From Nitrospira sp. (lineage in GTDB: Bacteria > Nitrospirota > Nitrospiria > Nitrospirales > Nitrospiraceae), in NCBI GenBank assembly GCA_005116745.1, contig SWDS01000001.1, forward strand, positions 62,001 through 126,000: 64,000 nucleotides of DNA. Direction: 5' to 3'. The notes beneath the pieces are model-generated. The model saw nothing but the letters and a program-made list of their open reading frames with translations, was not told the DNA's origin and searched no databases. Each line of letters begins with the position of its first letter. Within the stretch, counting starts at the first letter, position 1. Below are positions 51,091 to 60,211 of this stretch, one piece after another. The translations under genes and the position numbers were made by a program.

Positions 51091-51492
51091 CGTTTTGCAG
51101 AAAATCCTGACTGGACAGATGGCCTTGCTAAACCGCTATCCAGGGACGGACCTACATTCGGTAGATTGTCACAATTGACACCGCAAGGTGTATCGAATCA
51201 GATTCAATACTGTATCTTTTTAGCTCGCTCGTATGTCTGCACCGATCTTCACCTAGGGACGGTCTGATTAATTCAAAGCTCCAGGTCTCGATCATCCAGA
51301 TTCCCACTGTTTTGAACACCGACCGAATGAAATAGTGAATTAATCAGAGCTTCCCTAGGATAGGGTTCTCTGTTCTACCCGCTCACTGAAAGAGTTTTTG
51401 CTAAGTTGATACAGATTAAGAGGAATTGAAGTCAATGGCACATCCATTGCTTCTATTCCTTATATTGCCAGGCTCAACCCAGAGGAATTCAG
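51091..51492. other. Intergenic region holding a MITE
   Basis: No gene is supported. The centre is the 98-bp IS5-type MITE (annotated separately). After it, an AT-rich segment near 51395-51435 is the most promoter-like part for the patatin operon; AGAGGAATT precedes the ATG at 51493. Confidence 0.5.
51257..51354. mobile_element. 98-bp MITE with IS5-like ends and CTAG duplication
   Basis: The left end GGACGGTCTGATTAATTCA (51257-51275) and the reverse complement of the right end (51336-51354) agree at 17 of 19 positions. Both sides are flanked by CTAG (51253-51256 and 51355-51358), the usual 4-bp target of IS5-group elements. There is no coding capacity, so a transposase would act in trans. 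Confidence 0.75.
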
Positions 51493-52956
51493 ATGTTCAA
51501 GTTCGCTCTCATTGTGTCGTCGCTTACGATACTGACCTTGCCAGGGTGTTTTGCCAAGGTTCAGACTCTGCCGGCCCATCCTCAATCCGAGACGTCTGTT
51601 TTTGGGTCGATTGAGGAGTCCTCCACGCTTGTGGGCATCGCTCTGTCTGGAGGAGGTAGTCGAGCCGCCACATTTGCTGCCGGGGCGCTCGAAGCACTCG
51701 CCAGCTATCCCGTCAAACAAGAAGAGAAAACCGTGAGTCTCTTAGAAACCATCACACATATGTCGAGTGTCTCGGGCGGAAGCCTCGCGACGGCCTATTA
51801 TGCAATGAAGAAACCAGGGAAGTCGGAGCCGGTGCTGCAAGGTGCTTCGCTCTCTTCATCCTACAAGACCTTCTTTTCAGACTTTCAGCGAGACATGCAG
51901 ATGAATTTCCAAGGCCGGGCACTGGCTCGCCAGCTTCTCTTCTTCCGGGCGCTGAACCCGGCAAAGTTAGCCTACTCTTTTGCTGAGGTCTGGGACAGCC
52001 ACTTTTTCAACGGGCAGACCTTCTCCGTGCTGTATGAACGGGAGCAACGCGGCGACGCACCCCGAGTCATTCTCAACGGCACGATCTATAACACGGGCCG
52101 CCGTCTCGCGCTGACGACGCTCGGGCCGCAGGATTTCAAGTACGATTTCGTGGAGCATCTGAAGGACAGCTTCGCCCAACGCAACGTGGAGATGAGTAAG
52201 ACCGGGAAGGAAGAATTTACTCGAAGTATTGAGACAGCCAGAAAACAATTTATGCCGATCACGTTTGAAGGAATAGGGAGTGACCATCACACGGTTCCGA
52301 TTTCTCTCGCGGTGGCTTCTTCCGCGTCGTTCCCGCCCATCGTTGGACCGGTGACATATCAGACCGAAGGAACGGGTCGCTATACTCACGTCGGCGATGG
52401 TGGACTATTTGATAACCTCGGAACGGAATCGCTCACCACCCTGTTCTTGAGCAAGATTCCCAAAGACGCGACGACTGCCAAACGAGGACTGATCGTAGTC
52501 ATCGATGCATCGTTTCCTTTCTCTTCGGGGGAGCAGGTCCTGAATCACAACACCAAAGGTTTTCAAGTATTTCGAAAAGATCCGGCACGGATCGTCGGAA
52601 TCATGGAAGCTCGTGCCAATGCGTACCAAACGATACTGTGGCAAAGCCTGCGCAGTCAGGATGTGGTATTGCCCGACTATGATCATCTGAGAATCGTCAT
52701 TCTTCGCCACAGCGATGCCAGATGGGAACGTGGCTATGAAGATCTCCCCGACGTCTGTCGGAGCGAGTTCGCTCCGTCCGTGAGTGCACAGGAGATCCAG
52801 GCCGCCGTCGACCGAATTCCCACCCAATTCAAGATTGAGAGCGATTGTGACGGAGCGCTCCTTGTTGCCGCCGGACATCAAGTCGTGGCCCAACAGCGTG
52901 AACTTCTGGATCGCTTCTTCTACGGGGTGAAACACCGGACTGCCACGATGCCATGA
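51493..52956 (+). CDS. Patatin-like phospholipase, lipoprotein
   Basis: 487 residues. The lipobox LPGC (Cys about 19) makes it a lipoprotein. The patatin oxyanion loop is ALSGGGSRAATF near 50-61, the nucleophile Ser about 94 in SSVSGGSLATAYY, and the Asp about 302 in GDGGLFDNLG. The family removes acyl chains from lipids. The first Gly of the G-x-S-x-G elbow is replaced by Ser, as in the next gene's product, so they are one subfamily. The stop overlaps the next ATG by four bases (ATGA). Confidence 0.88.
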   Translation: MFKFALIVSSLTILTLPGCFAKVQTLPAHPQSETSVFGSIEESSTLVGIALSGGGSRAATFAAGALEALASYPVKQEEKTVSLLETITHMSSVSGGSLATAYYAMKKPGKSEPVLQGASLSSSYKTFFSDFQRDMQMNFQGRALARQLLFFRALNPAKLAYSFAEVWDSHFFNGQTFSVLYEREQRGDAPRVILNGTIYNTGRRLALTTLGPQDFKYDFVEHLKDSFAQRNVEMSKTGKEEFTRSIETARKQFMPITFEGIGSDHHTVPISLAVASSASFPPIVGPVTYQTEGTGRYTHVGDGGLFDNLGTESLTTLFLSKIPKDATTAKRGLIVVIDASFPFSSGEQVLNHNTKGFQVFRKDPARIVGIMEARANAYQTILWQSLRSQDVVLPDYDHLRIVILRHSDARWERGYEDLPDVCRSEFAPSVSAQEIQAAVDRIPTQFKIESDCDGALLVAAGHQVVAQQRELLDRFFYGVKHRTATMP

Positions 52957-55900
52957 TGTCTAAGCTCGGCACGTCTCATCCTATCCGCCTCTCCAGCGTA
53001 TTGGCGGAGGAGTTTGTCGGTCTCCATGGGCCCTTGCCCGACGGGCTTTTCCCCGAAGGCCCAGAGGCTCCATACGATGACGCATTGGAGCACAGCAGGT
53101 TGCGTGCGTTGTATGGGCACATTCATTCCCAGGCCACTCAACGTTCGGCCCTCTGTTTTTCCGGTGGCGGCATCCGAAGCGCAACGTTCAACCTCGGTGT
53201 GATCCAGGCGCTTGCCAAGCTCAATCTCCTGGACAAACTTGATTATCTCTCAACAGTGTCAGGCGGAGGGTATATTGGGGCGTGGCTCACCGCTTGGATT
53301 CATCGGTCAAAAAGATCTGGTGGGTCTGGCATTACCGACGTACAGAACATCCTCAATGGAACAGCCTCCAATTTGCATCCGGGCCTAGAACCAAGTGCCC
53401 TGACATGGCTGCGGGACTTCAGCAACTATCTCACGCCGACCATCGGACTGTTTTCAGCAGATTCCTGGACGATGTACGGCATCGCCCTGCGCAATCTCCT
53501 CTTGAACTGGCTCGTGCTGATCCCGCTGATTGTGGCAAGCTTCATGATTCCCCGCCTACAGATTGCCGTGATCAGGCATTCTCCAGAATTCCTCTCACCA
53601 AGTCTGCTGATGTGGGTGGGCTTGGTCTTGGCTATTCCATCATTGATGTATCTTCACCTCTACCGTCCGAGCCTGAAACGCTTTCGAGGTAAGGATCGGC
53701 CGGTGTCTGCTGCCGCCGGTTTCGCAGACTCCTCGCCAGATTTTGGAGGCCAAGGCTGGTTTATTGGGTTTTCGCTGGTGCCCCTCGTTGTCGCGGCCTA
53801 TTGTCTGACGACGGCCTGGGCTTGGTATTGCAATGTGCCTGGGCGGCTGTCGGAAATCAGGTTCCTTGGTTGGACAACCAGAGAGACGTTTGCCGCAACG
53901 GGTGCCGGCATTCATCTGGCGAGCTGGGGATTCGCCGTGCTGTGGACGTTTTGGGTTGCTGTCATTCGTGGGAAAGGCAATGACTTCCTGAGGTCTGCCG
54001 GATGGAAAGCGCTTGAGGGAGTGCTTGTCGCCGTGTCCGGGGCAATCGGAGGATTTGTCCTTTGGGCCATTCTTGCTCAGACTCCCCCTGAATCGATCCC
54101 CGTGCGATTTATTCCTCTCAATCCTGCCAGTCTGTTGGTAAAGGACTACGCTGAATGGTATGCCGCTTTCGCAGTTCCAGGTTTTTTGGGGTTGTTCCTT
54201 CTCGTTGCCACCCTATTCATTGGGCTCGCAGGTCGATTTACCAGCGATCAAGAGCATGAGTTTTGGGGACGCACGGGCTCGTGGATGCTCAATGCCGGCG
54301 TCACTATTGGAGTTGTGGGAGCCATCATCATCTTCGGCCCGGGATGGATGGCCACAGTGGGTGCCTGGACATCGGCGTCCATCGGAGGAGCGGCAGGTAT
54401 TCTGTCTCTGGTCGGTGGCTTTAGTGCCAAAACATTGTTAGCCCCATCGGACAAAAAAGATCGCGCGTCATGGATGGCTGAATACGGCGTGAAGGTGGCC
54501 ACACCCCTGTTTGTGATTCTCCTTATTGTAGGCCTCGCATTAGGAACGAGCGTGCTTGTCAAAGGCTGGTCAGGTTTCCTGGGTGCTCAGACCGAGGGCT
54601 GGACGGAAACGGGCCTGCTCATGCCGGAACCCTACAACACACCGTGGATCCACTCACTGGCTCTCCACAATGCCAAAGTTTTTCACCTACTGGGCTTGTG
54701 GGGGTTGCTATGGATCATCGGCTTGATCATGGGCTGGTGCATCAACGTGAATAAGTTTTCGTTGCATGGCTTCTATCGAAACCGCCTGATCCGTGCCTAT
54801 CTCGGAGCAACTCGATCATTGACCGAGGGGGACGTGCGCCGACCTAATCCGCTGACGGGGTTTGACCCAAAAGATAATATCTCCATGGCCGAACTTGCGG
54901 GTTATGATTTTGATTCCCCTGAGCGAAACTCGACGGTTGTTCAGCGCCCGTTCCACATCGTGAATATTGCCCTTAACCTCGTTCGTTCAGAGCGACTGGC
55001 GTGGCAACAACGGAAGGCGCAATCCTTCACGGTCTCTCCTCTGCATTGCGGGAGTTGGCAAGACCTCGGGTATCGACGCTCCCACGAGTACGGTTACAAT
55101 TCAAGCGTCAACCGTGCCATTAGTCTGGGTACGGCCATGGCCACGTCCGGTGCAGCTGCCAGTCCCAATATGGGATATCATTCCTCTCCAGCGGTGACCT
55201 TTCTGTTAGCCTTGTTCAACGTTCGCCTCGGGTGGTGGCTTGGTAATCCTGGCCAAGCTGGAAGCAAACCCATACTCGGAAGGCTCGGGAAGTGGTTCAA
55301 TTGGTGGCCCACCTACAACCGAGCGCATCCTGTGTTCACCATTGCTCCCCTCGTCAAGGAACTCTTCGGTCTGACCGATGGGAGGCAGTCCTATGTGTAT
55401 CTTTCTGATGGGGGCCATTTTGAAAATCTCGGACTCTACGAGATGGTGTTGAGACGATGTCGGACTATTGTCGTCGTTGACGCTGGTTGTGACTCTCAGA
55501 TGTCCTTTCAGGATTTAGGAAACGCAATCCGCAAGATCCGGATTGATCAAAGGGTGGATATCGAACTCGATGTCGAGATGTTGAAACAACCAAGTGGATT
55601 AGGGCTGTCTGGCTGGCACCATGCCATCGGCTCTATCCGCTATGACAAAGTCGACGACGGCGCACCTGTCGGGACACTCCTTTATCTGAAGCCTTCGCTG
55701 ACAGGCGATGAGCCTGTCGATATCCAGAACTATGCTGCTCATCACCCCGCATTCCCTCATGAGCCCACCTCCGACCAGTTTTTCGACGAATCGCAGTTTG
55801 AGTCGTACCGTCATTTGGGCGAACACATCGCGACGGAGGTGCTGCGCTTCGGTCTTCTCAACGGAGGCTCACTGCCGAGTGAGTTATCTCTTAACGATGT

Positions 55901-56891
55901 CATCGGTCGGCTCGAACAACATTGGGTCCCGGTTCCTCCGGGAGTACAGGATTCGTTTCTGCGTGAAACTCAGGCCCTGCTGGACCTCGAAAAACAACTG
56001 TGGACGGACCCCGGTTTGGCACGTTACGACATCGAAACCTATCCGGAAATCATCTCGGTCTTTGGCGTTGACCCAGGGAAGGTCGATCCCCTTGATGCAC
56101 GGGCGAGCCTGCACGTCTGTTACTCGCAGATCCAGCTCATGGAAAACGTCTTCCTCGGTGCCCGACTGAGAGAACACCATGGCCATCCCATGAATCGGGG
56201 ATGGATGAATCTATTTCGACGGTGGGCAAACGCTGACACATTTCGGCAGTGGTGGCCGGTCCTCCGAGGCACATTTAGCCGAGCCTTTGTGGAGTTTGCC
56301 GAGCGCCATCTCCATCTCCCGACCCATACTGATCTGGCCTACGAACAGCGTGAGTTCCCTATAGCGGGGATCCAATTCTTGCGAGACCAATTGGATCGAG
56401 AATGGATAATTGACCCTTCGCTTCCACAGCAATTTGAGGCAGCCCTTCACCGACCATTACTGATTCCCTTGCCAACAGATAGAAAAGGACCAGCGATATG
56501 GCTCGCCTGGATGCCGGGGGTTGTCGGCTCCACTACCGTGGCCTTACCGTTTCCGGACGGCGAACTAATTGGCGTGGTTGCCCTCTCATTACGAGCGGCG
56601 CGAGTGTGGCAGGTACATGGGTGGGTCAAGGTCGGATATCGTGATGTCGGGATCGGACACCATCTATTTGAGCGAGCGCTCTTCGACATTCAGCGCAGCG
56701 TGAACCTTGCCGGAGAAGCGAGTGTGACTCTGGTGGCTGACCTGGGTCCAGGTGATGCCTCTGGCTCCGATGAGCACGACCGCCAGATGGAATATATACG
56801 GTTCTACGAGAGGATAGGATTTCGGCGCGCCCATACGAATCAACATAGCCCCCCGCGCCATTTACTGAGCCGCATCGTGACAAGGAATTGA
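52953..56891 (+). CDS. Giant membrane patatin with C-terminal GNAT-like domain
   Basis: 1312 residues. The N-terminal patatin half-site has CFSGGGIRSATF at about 68-79 and the nucleophile in STVSGGGYIGAWL (Ser 103). A long membrane region follows (about 170-600) with roughly ten hydrophobic helices. The second patatin part is YLSDGGHFENLGLYE with the catalytic Asp near 818. The last 100 residues look like a GNAT fold: GYRDVGIGHHLFERAL for the acetyl-CoA loop and YIRFYERIGFRRAH at the end. Thus a lipase active site is split around a membrane domain and joined to a possible acyltransferase. The ATG at 52953 overlaps the upstream stop. Confidence 0.85.
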   Translation: MMSKLGTSHPIRLSSVLAEEFVGLHGPLPDGLFPEGPEAPYDDALEHSRLRALYGHIHSQATQRSALCFSGGGIRSATFNLGVIQALAKLNLLDKLDYLSTVSGGGYIGAWLTAWIHRSKRSGGSGITDVQNILNGTASNLHPGLEPSALTWLRDFSNYLTPTIGLFSADSWTMYGIALRNLLLNWLVLIPLIVASFMIPRLQIAVIRHSPEFLSPSLLMWVGLVLAIPSLMYLHLYRPSLKRFRGKDRPVSAAAGFADSSPDFGGQGWFIGFSLVPLVVAAYCLTTAWAWYCNVPGRLSEIRFLGWTTRETFAATGAGIHLASWGFAVLWTFWVAVIRGKGNDFLRSAGWKALEGVLVAVSGAIGGFVLWAILAQTPPESIPVRFIPLNPASLLVKDYAEWYAAFAVPGFLGLFLLVATLFIGLAGRFTSDQEHEFWGRTGSWMLNAGVTIGVVGAIIIFGPGWMATVGAWTSASIGGAAGILSLVGGFSAKTLLAPSDKKDRASWMAEYGVKVATPLFVILLIVGLALGTSVLVKGWSGFLGAQTEGWTETGLLMPEPYNTPWIHSLALHNAKVFHLLGLWGLLWIIGLIMGWCINVNKFSLHGFYRNRLIRAYLGATRSLTEGDVRRPNPLTGFDPKDNISMAELAGYDFDSPERNSTVVQRPFHIVNIALNLVRSERLAWQQRKAQSFTVSPLHCGSWQDLGYRRSHEYGYNSSVNRAISLGTAMATSGAAASPNMGYHSSPAVTFLLALFNVRLGWWLGNPGQAGSKPILGRLGKWFNWWPTYNRAHPVFTIAPLVKELFGLTDGRQSYVYLSDGGHFENLGLYEMVLRRCRTIVVVDAGCDSQMSFQDLGNAIRKIRIDQRVDIELDVEMLKQPSGLGLSGWHHAIGSIRYDKVDDGAPVGTLLYLKPSLTGDEPVDIQNYAAHHPAFPHEPTSDQFFDESQFESYRHLGEHIATEVLRFGLLNGGSLPSELSLNDVIGRLEQHWVPVPPGVQDSFLRETQALLDLEKQLWTDPGLARYDIETYPEIISVFGVDPGKVDPLDARASLHVCYSQIQLMENVFLGARLREHHGHPMNRGWMNLFRRWANADTFRQWWPVLRGTFSRAFVEFAERHLHLPTHTDLAYEQREFPIAGIQFLRDQLDREWIIDPSLPQQFEAALHRPLLIPLPTDRKGPAIWLAWMPGVVGSTTVALPFPDGELIGVVALSLRAARVWQVHGWVKVGYRDVGIGHHLFERALFDIQRSVNLAGEASVTLVADLGPGDASGSDEHDRQMEYIRFYERIGFRRAHTNQHSPPRHLLSRIVTRN

Positions 56892-57280
56892 ACCTCAGCG
56901 CATCCAAGCTACTCGACCGGCGAACCGCTCATTGCAGTAGCATAGTAGATTGTGGAAGTGCCATGTGCACTAGAAAACCGCTTTAAGAAGTGACTCTGCT
57001 TGTGCTCCGCCTCGCTAGTGTTGATTCATCCAGCCATGTTGAACAGACATCTCCGTTTGTGAGGAACGAAGAGTGCGGCGGGCTCTCAGTTTATCGGCAT
57101 TGTGTGGGCGCTGATGTCTCTGGTCAGCGTGTTTGCGTGTAGTCAGAGAAATTGGAAGGGCGGCCTCTTATGGCTGCTAGTCGGCGTGGGATTTATCGAG
57201 CCCGTGGCTTGTTGATATGGACATGCTGTCGTCGAATTTGTTGCTCTGATGCCTTGACGGGTACACCAAGACGGCTGTGA
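56892..57280. other. Intergenic region with a possible small membrane frame
   Basis: A frame between 57063 and 57215 (plus) is open for 50 codons and would encode FIGIVWALMSLVSVFACS and GGLLWLLVGVGFIEPVAC, two membrane-like segments. It has no ATG before the first helix and no ribosome-binding site, so it may be a gene remnant or a GTG-started small protein. The rest shows nothing. Confidence 0.3.
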
Positions 57281-57736
57281 CTAATGTCTTGCCTTGTGGT
57301 GGGACTCGCCTCTTGATGCGGCTCCGTTCTTGGCGTTGAGCGGGGTAAAGCGGGCGGCATAGGCCTGCTGTTCCGGCAACCTGAGGAAGACCAGAATTCC
57401 GGTATCCGGATAAATCATAAATGTTCCGCTCCCCTTCAGCTGGTTGTCACCAGACGGTTCCAGTTCAATCTGGATCGTGGCCTTCTCAAACCCGTGCTGG
57501 ATCGTGGCCTTAGCTTTCGCTCCATCGGACGGGATGCCCGTGTCAGAATGATCGGTCACATACAGCAGCAGCTCTCCGTCCTTGGCAACCAACTCAAGAT
57601 GATAAGGGCCTGCAGCAAGCGATTGCCCGCCGTGAAGGGCCTTCACGGGTTCTGTGTGTTTCGCTGTGTGGGCCCAGACCGGCGCCGCTCCGAGCAGCGT
57701 CGCACATAGGGTTAAATATCCTAGGAGATATTTCAT
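57281..57736 (-). CDS. Periplasmic protein, sister copy A
   Basis: 151 residues. A signal peptide ends near PVWAHT. The mature core has LHGGQSLAAGPYHLELVAKD then LLLYVTDHSDTGIPSDGAKA, a beta-rich pattern also seen in periplasmic domains next to metal-efflux proteins. A basic/His tail (GESHHKARH) closes it. It is clearly the sister of the gene at 57797-58282, lies 60 bp downstream of it on the same strand and arose by tandem duplication. Metal binding is an inference from the His residues. Confidence 0.68.
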   Translation of the reverse strand: MKYLLGYLTLCATLLGAAPVWAHTAKHTEPVKALHGGQSLAAGPYHLELVAKDGELLLYVTDHSDTGIPSDGAKAKATIQHGFEKATIQIELEPSGDNQLKGSGTFMIYPDTGILVFLRLPEQQAYAARFTPLNAKNGAASRGESHHKARH

Positions 57737-57796
57737 GATCGGTACTCCAGAATGGCAGCTCCGTATCTCTCAAGAGTGAGTGGTGGACGTCGGCCA

Positions 57797-58282
57797 TCAA
57801 TGCTTCGGTGAGTGGTGATGGTGATGTGGGCCGGCATCATCCGCGTGGGACGGGGATTTTTCAGCCTGTTCGCTCTTGGGTTTCAACGGTGTGAAGCGGG
57901 CGGCATAGCCGTCGTGGTTCGGCAGCTTCATGAAGACGACAACCACGGTATTGGGGGTCAACGAAAAGGTGCCAGAACCACGGAGCATATTGTTCCCCAC
58001 CGGGTGCATGTTCACCTGCGTCCTGGTTGACCCGTTCTCGATGTTGGCTTTGGCTAAACCGCCGTCGACACTGATGGGGTTGTCGGCGTGGTCCGTGACG
58101 TAGACCGTCAGGTCGCCATCCTTCGCGATCAGCTCCATATGAAATGGACCGGTCATGCGCAACTGCCCGCCATGGGGTGCCTGGACAGATTCAAAATATT
58201 CGTCGGTATGGGCACCAGCCGAGAGGGACAGGGACAGGGACAGGGTCATGCCAAATACCACACCAGCAATCGTCTTGTTCAT
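57797..58282 (-). CDS. Periplasmic protein, sister copy B, His-rich tail
   Basis: 161 residues with a signal peptide (LSLSLSLSAGAHT). The core PHGGQLRMTGPFHMELIAKD then LTVYVTDHADNPISVDGGLA matches copy A position by position. The C-terminus adds DDAGPHHHHHSPKH, a strong candidate for copper, nickel or zinc binding. It is read before copy A. No efflux pump lies next to the pair in this window. Confidence 0.7.
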   Translation of the reverse strand: MNKTIAGVVFGMTLSLSLSLSAGAHTDEYFESVQAPHGGQLRMTGPFHMELIAKDGDLTVYVTDHADNPISVDGGLAKANIENGSTRTQVNMHPVGNNMLRGSGTFSLTPNTVVVVFMKLPNHDGYAARFTPLKPKSEQAEKSPSHADDAGPHHHHHSPKH

Positions 58283-58381
58283 GCTCTGCTCGCCTCCTCA
58301 CTCATCGATCACTCAGTGCTGCCTGATCCAGCGGATGTGGAAGTGTCTCCGGGTTCACTGACTCACAACGCAGCAGCGGAC

Positions 58382-58714
58382 CTACTTGAGCAAATGGTCT
58401 GAAATCAGTGCGGCGAGTTCGGCCGACTCGACGACTCCTTCGCGTGTTAGTAATAATTTACCATGTGCGAAGAAATGAGTGGTGGGGTATGTTTCAAACG
58501 TGTGGGTCTTCTTGATCTCACGACAGCGGCCCGGCACATGCATCTTGGCCTTCCCGATTTTGATCTCAGGAAATTTGGCAGCGGTCGCTTCAAGAATGGG
58601 ATCGTAAGTCTTGCAGGGCTCGCAGGTGGCAAGGCCGTACGCAACGACCGCACCGGCGCTGTCGGTGAATTCTTTGTAGTTGGCGTCGCTGACGTCGAGA
58701 ACAGTACCAGTCAT
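58382..58714 (-). CDS. Thioredoxin-like protein (CEPC active site)
   Basis: 110 residues. The N-terminal strand-helix is followed by YGLATCEPCKTYDPIL, a thioredoxin-type C-x2-C with Glu-Pro in place of Gly-Pro, and the cis-Pro lies in FETYPTTHFF. No signal peptide, so cytoplasmic. It should reduce disulfides, perhaps those of the peroxiredoxin encoded just upstream on the same strand. Confidence 0.85.
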   Translation of the reverse strand: MTGTVLDVSDANYKEFTDSAGAVVAYGLATCEPCKTYDPILEATAAKFPEIKIGKAKMHVPGRCREIKKTHTFETYPTTHFFAHGKLLLTREGVVESAELAALISDHLLK

Positions 58715-58729
58715 AAGTTACCTAAAGTT

Positions 58730-58785
58730 GAAAGTCTGAAAGTCAGGAAGCCAAACCGTGACGACTTTCCAACTTTCAGACTTTC
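58730..58785. other. 13-bp inverted repeat between peroxiredoxin and thioredoxin genes
   Basis: GAAAGTCTGAAAG (58730-58742) and CTTTCAGACTTTC (58773-58785) are perfect reverse complements around a 30-base loop. It fills the gap between the peroxiredoxin stop and the thioredoxin start (both minus). It could be an mRNA-processing or attenuation hairpin that sets the ratio of the two products. Confidence 0.55.
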
Positions 58786-58796
58786 TAGCTATAGAA

Positions 58797-59267
58797 TTAG
58801 TTCAGCTTGGACAGCGCGTCGAGGATGTCCTTGTCTTCGCGTGCCGTCTTGATCTCCTGCACCTTCGCGTAGGCGACCTTGCCGTTCTTATCGATGATCA
58901 CCGTCGCGCGCTTCGAGCAGTTCAACGGTTCAAAATACAGGCCATACGACTTTGCGGTCGTCCGGTGGACGTCCGACAACAAGCGGTGCTTCAGGTCCAG
59001 CGAATCCGCCCAGGCTTTGTGGGAGAAAAAGCTGTCGCAGCTGATGCCAAACAATTCTGCATTGGCGGACTGGAACTTGGGGAAGTCATCGGTCAGGCAC
59101 TTGTTTTCACCCTGGCACACAGGGCTCCAATCTAATGGATAGAAGCAGAGCACGACGTTCTTCTTGCCTTTGTACTCGCTCAACGTCACGTCCTTTTGGT
59201 CCTGATCCTTGAGATTGAAGTCCGGTGCTGTATCGCCCACCTTAATTTCTGATGCTACATCGCTCAT
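58797..59267 (-). CDS. Peroxiredoxin (AhpE/BCP-like)
   Basis: 156 residues from the ATG at 59267 with a strong AAGGAGG site. The peroxidatic Cys lies in FYPLDWSPVCQGEN and the Thr/Ser before it is the usual P-x3-(S/T)-P-x-C. Further Cys are in NKCLTDDF and GISCDS, and a possible resolving Cys in PLNCSKRA. It reduces peroxides in the cytoplasm with a thiol donor; the CEPC thioredoxin-like protein encoded next is the natural partner. Confidence 0.9.
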   Translation of the reverse strand: MSDVASEIKVGDTAPDFNLKDQDQKDVTLSEYKGKKNVVLCFYPLDWSPVCQGENKCLTDDFPKFQSANAELFGISCDSFFSHKAWADSLDLKHRLLSDVHRTTAKSYGLYFEPLNCSKRATVIIDKNGKVAYAKVQEIKTAREDKDILDALSKLN

Positions 59268-59441
59268 TGCAAACCTCCTTATTAGGACATCTATATTTGG
59301 GTGATCGCTATACTGAGGCCTCGGATTGGCAGGACCCCACATGAACCATAAACTTTGTAACCTGTGCTTTAAAGGGATGTCAACAGCCCGCTAGGCCTAG
59401 CATTGGGTGTGAATGGATAACATGTTGAGTTATCGACGGAC

Positions 59442-60194
59442 TTACGCGTGTTGAAGTTCTCGGAATCCCAGCATCCGTCCGGCAGGCGCCGTGGTGCGGT
59501 AGTTCCTGACGTGAAGAGTACGGCCGAGCAGAGGAAGGTCGAGCGCTGTTCCAACTTTTGGAGAATGCCCCAGCCGTAGCAATTCACCAGCCGACTCAGT
59601 CAACAGGTCTTTTGCCGCGCTGTCGGAAAGTCCTTTCGCCGTAAACATTTCAACTTCGTCCAACCCAAATTTGCTGAGTCCGAGTGAGTAGGACCACACC
59701 CGGTCCGGGTGAGTGGTGTCGTCATGGACGATGGACACATGGTCATCCAGAAGAAAACTCCCGAGTGTACGAGGCTGCCAGTCCGAGGGATTGGCGTACG
59801 CTTGCCGAATGACGTCATAGGCCGTGCCTTGCGATAAGAGGGTCAGACAACGGGCCAATCGTGTGGCCAGGAGGACGGCATCGGGCATATCACGAGGGGA
59901 GGTGACGGACGGTGCAACGGCACCCATGAGGTCATGTTCCCAGGTTAATTGTTTCATCACGTCAGCCACATGACTCATCGGAAGTGGCAGTACCACATGG
60001 GCAGACCAAGGACCGTGAGTCGCCTGCCAGGATTCTGGCGAGCCCTCTTCATGACGGATAGCCAAGGGGACGCCATATTCCCGCTCATACAGTGTCTTGA
60101 CCTCCTCACTGGCTGGGGCAGTGCCGCGATAGCCGATGAAGTAGAGAGGGGGGCGTGTGGCAGAAGGCTTAGGAGACTTTTTCCGAATCCTCAT
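59442..60194 (-). CDS. Hypothetical protein
   Basis: 250 residues without signal peptide or membrane helices. It starts with a basic, Pro-rich head, then PPLYFIGYRGTAPASEEVKT, a helical centre (DAVLLATRLARCLTLLSQGT), and VSIVHDDTTHPDRVWSYSLG with LSKFGLDEVEMFTA. The last segment resembles part of DUF4261-type proteins, but I am not sure. It lies 17 bases downstream of typA on the same strand and is probably co-transcribed with it. Confidence 0.6.
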   Translation of the reverse strand: MRIRKKSPKPSATRPPLYFIGYRGTAPASEEVKTLYEREYGVPLAIRHEEGSPESWQATHGPWSAHVVLPLPMSHVADVMKQLTWEHDLMGAVAPSVTSPRDMPDAVLLATRLARCLTLLSQGTAYDVIRQAYANPSDWQPRTLGSFLLDDHVSIVHDDTTHPDRVWSYSLGLSKFGLDEVEMFTAKGLSDSAAKDLLTESAGELLRLGHSPKVGTALDLPLLGRTLHVRNYRTTAPAGRMLGFRELQHA

Positions 60195-60211
60195 ATGGGT
60201 ACCTGTGACAA

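Noticed and set aside
59390-59401. 12-bp palindrome GCTAGGCCTAGC downstream of the peroxiredoxin promoter region
   Set aside because: Short self-complementary words of this size occur by chance, and it has no loop or T-tract.
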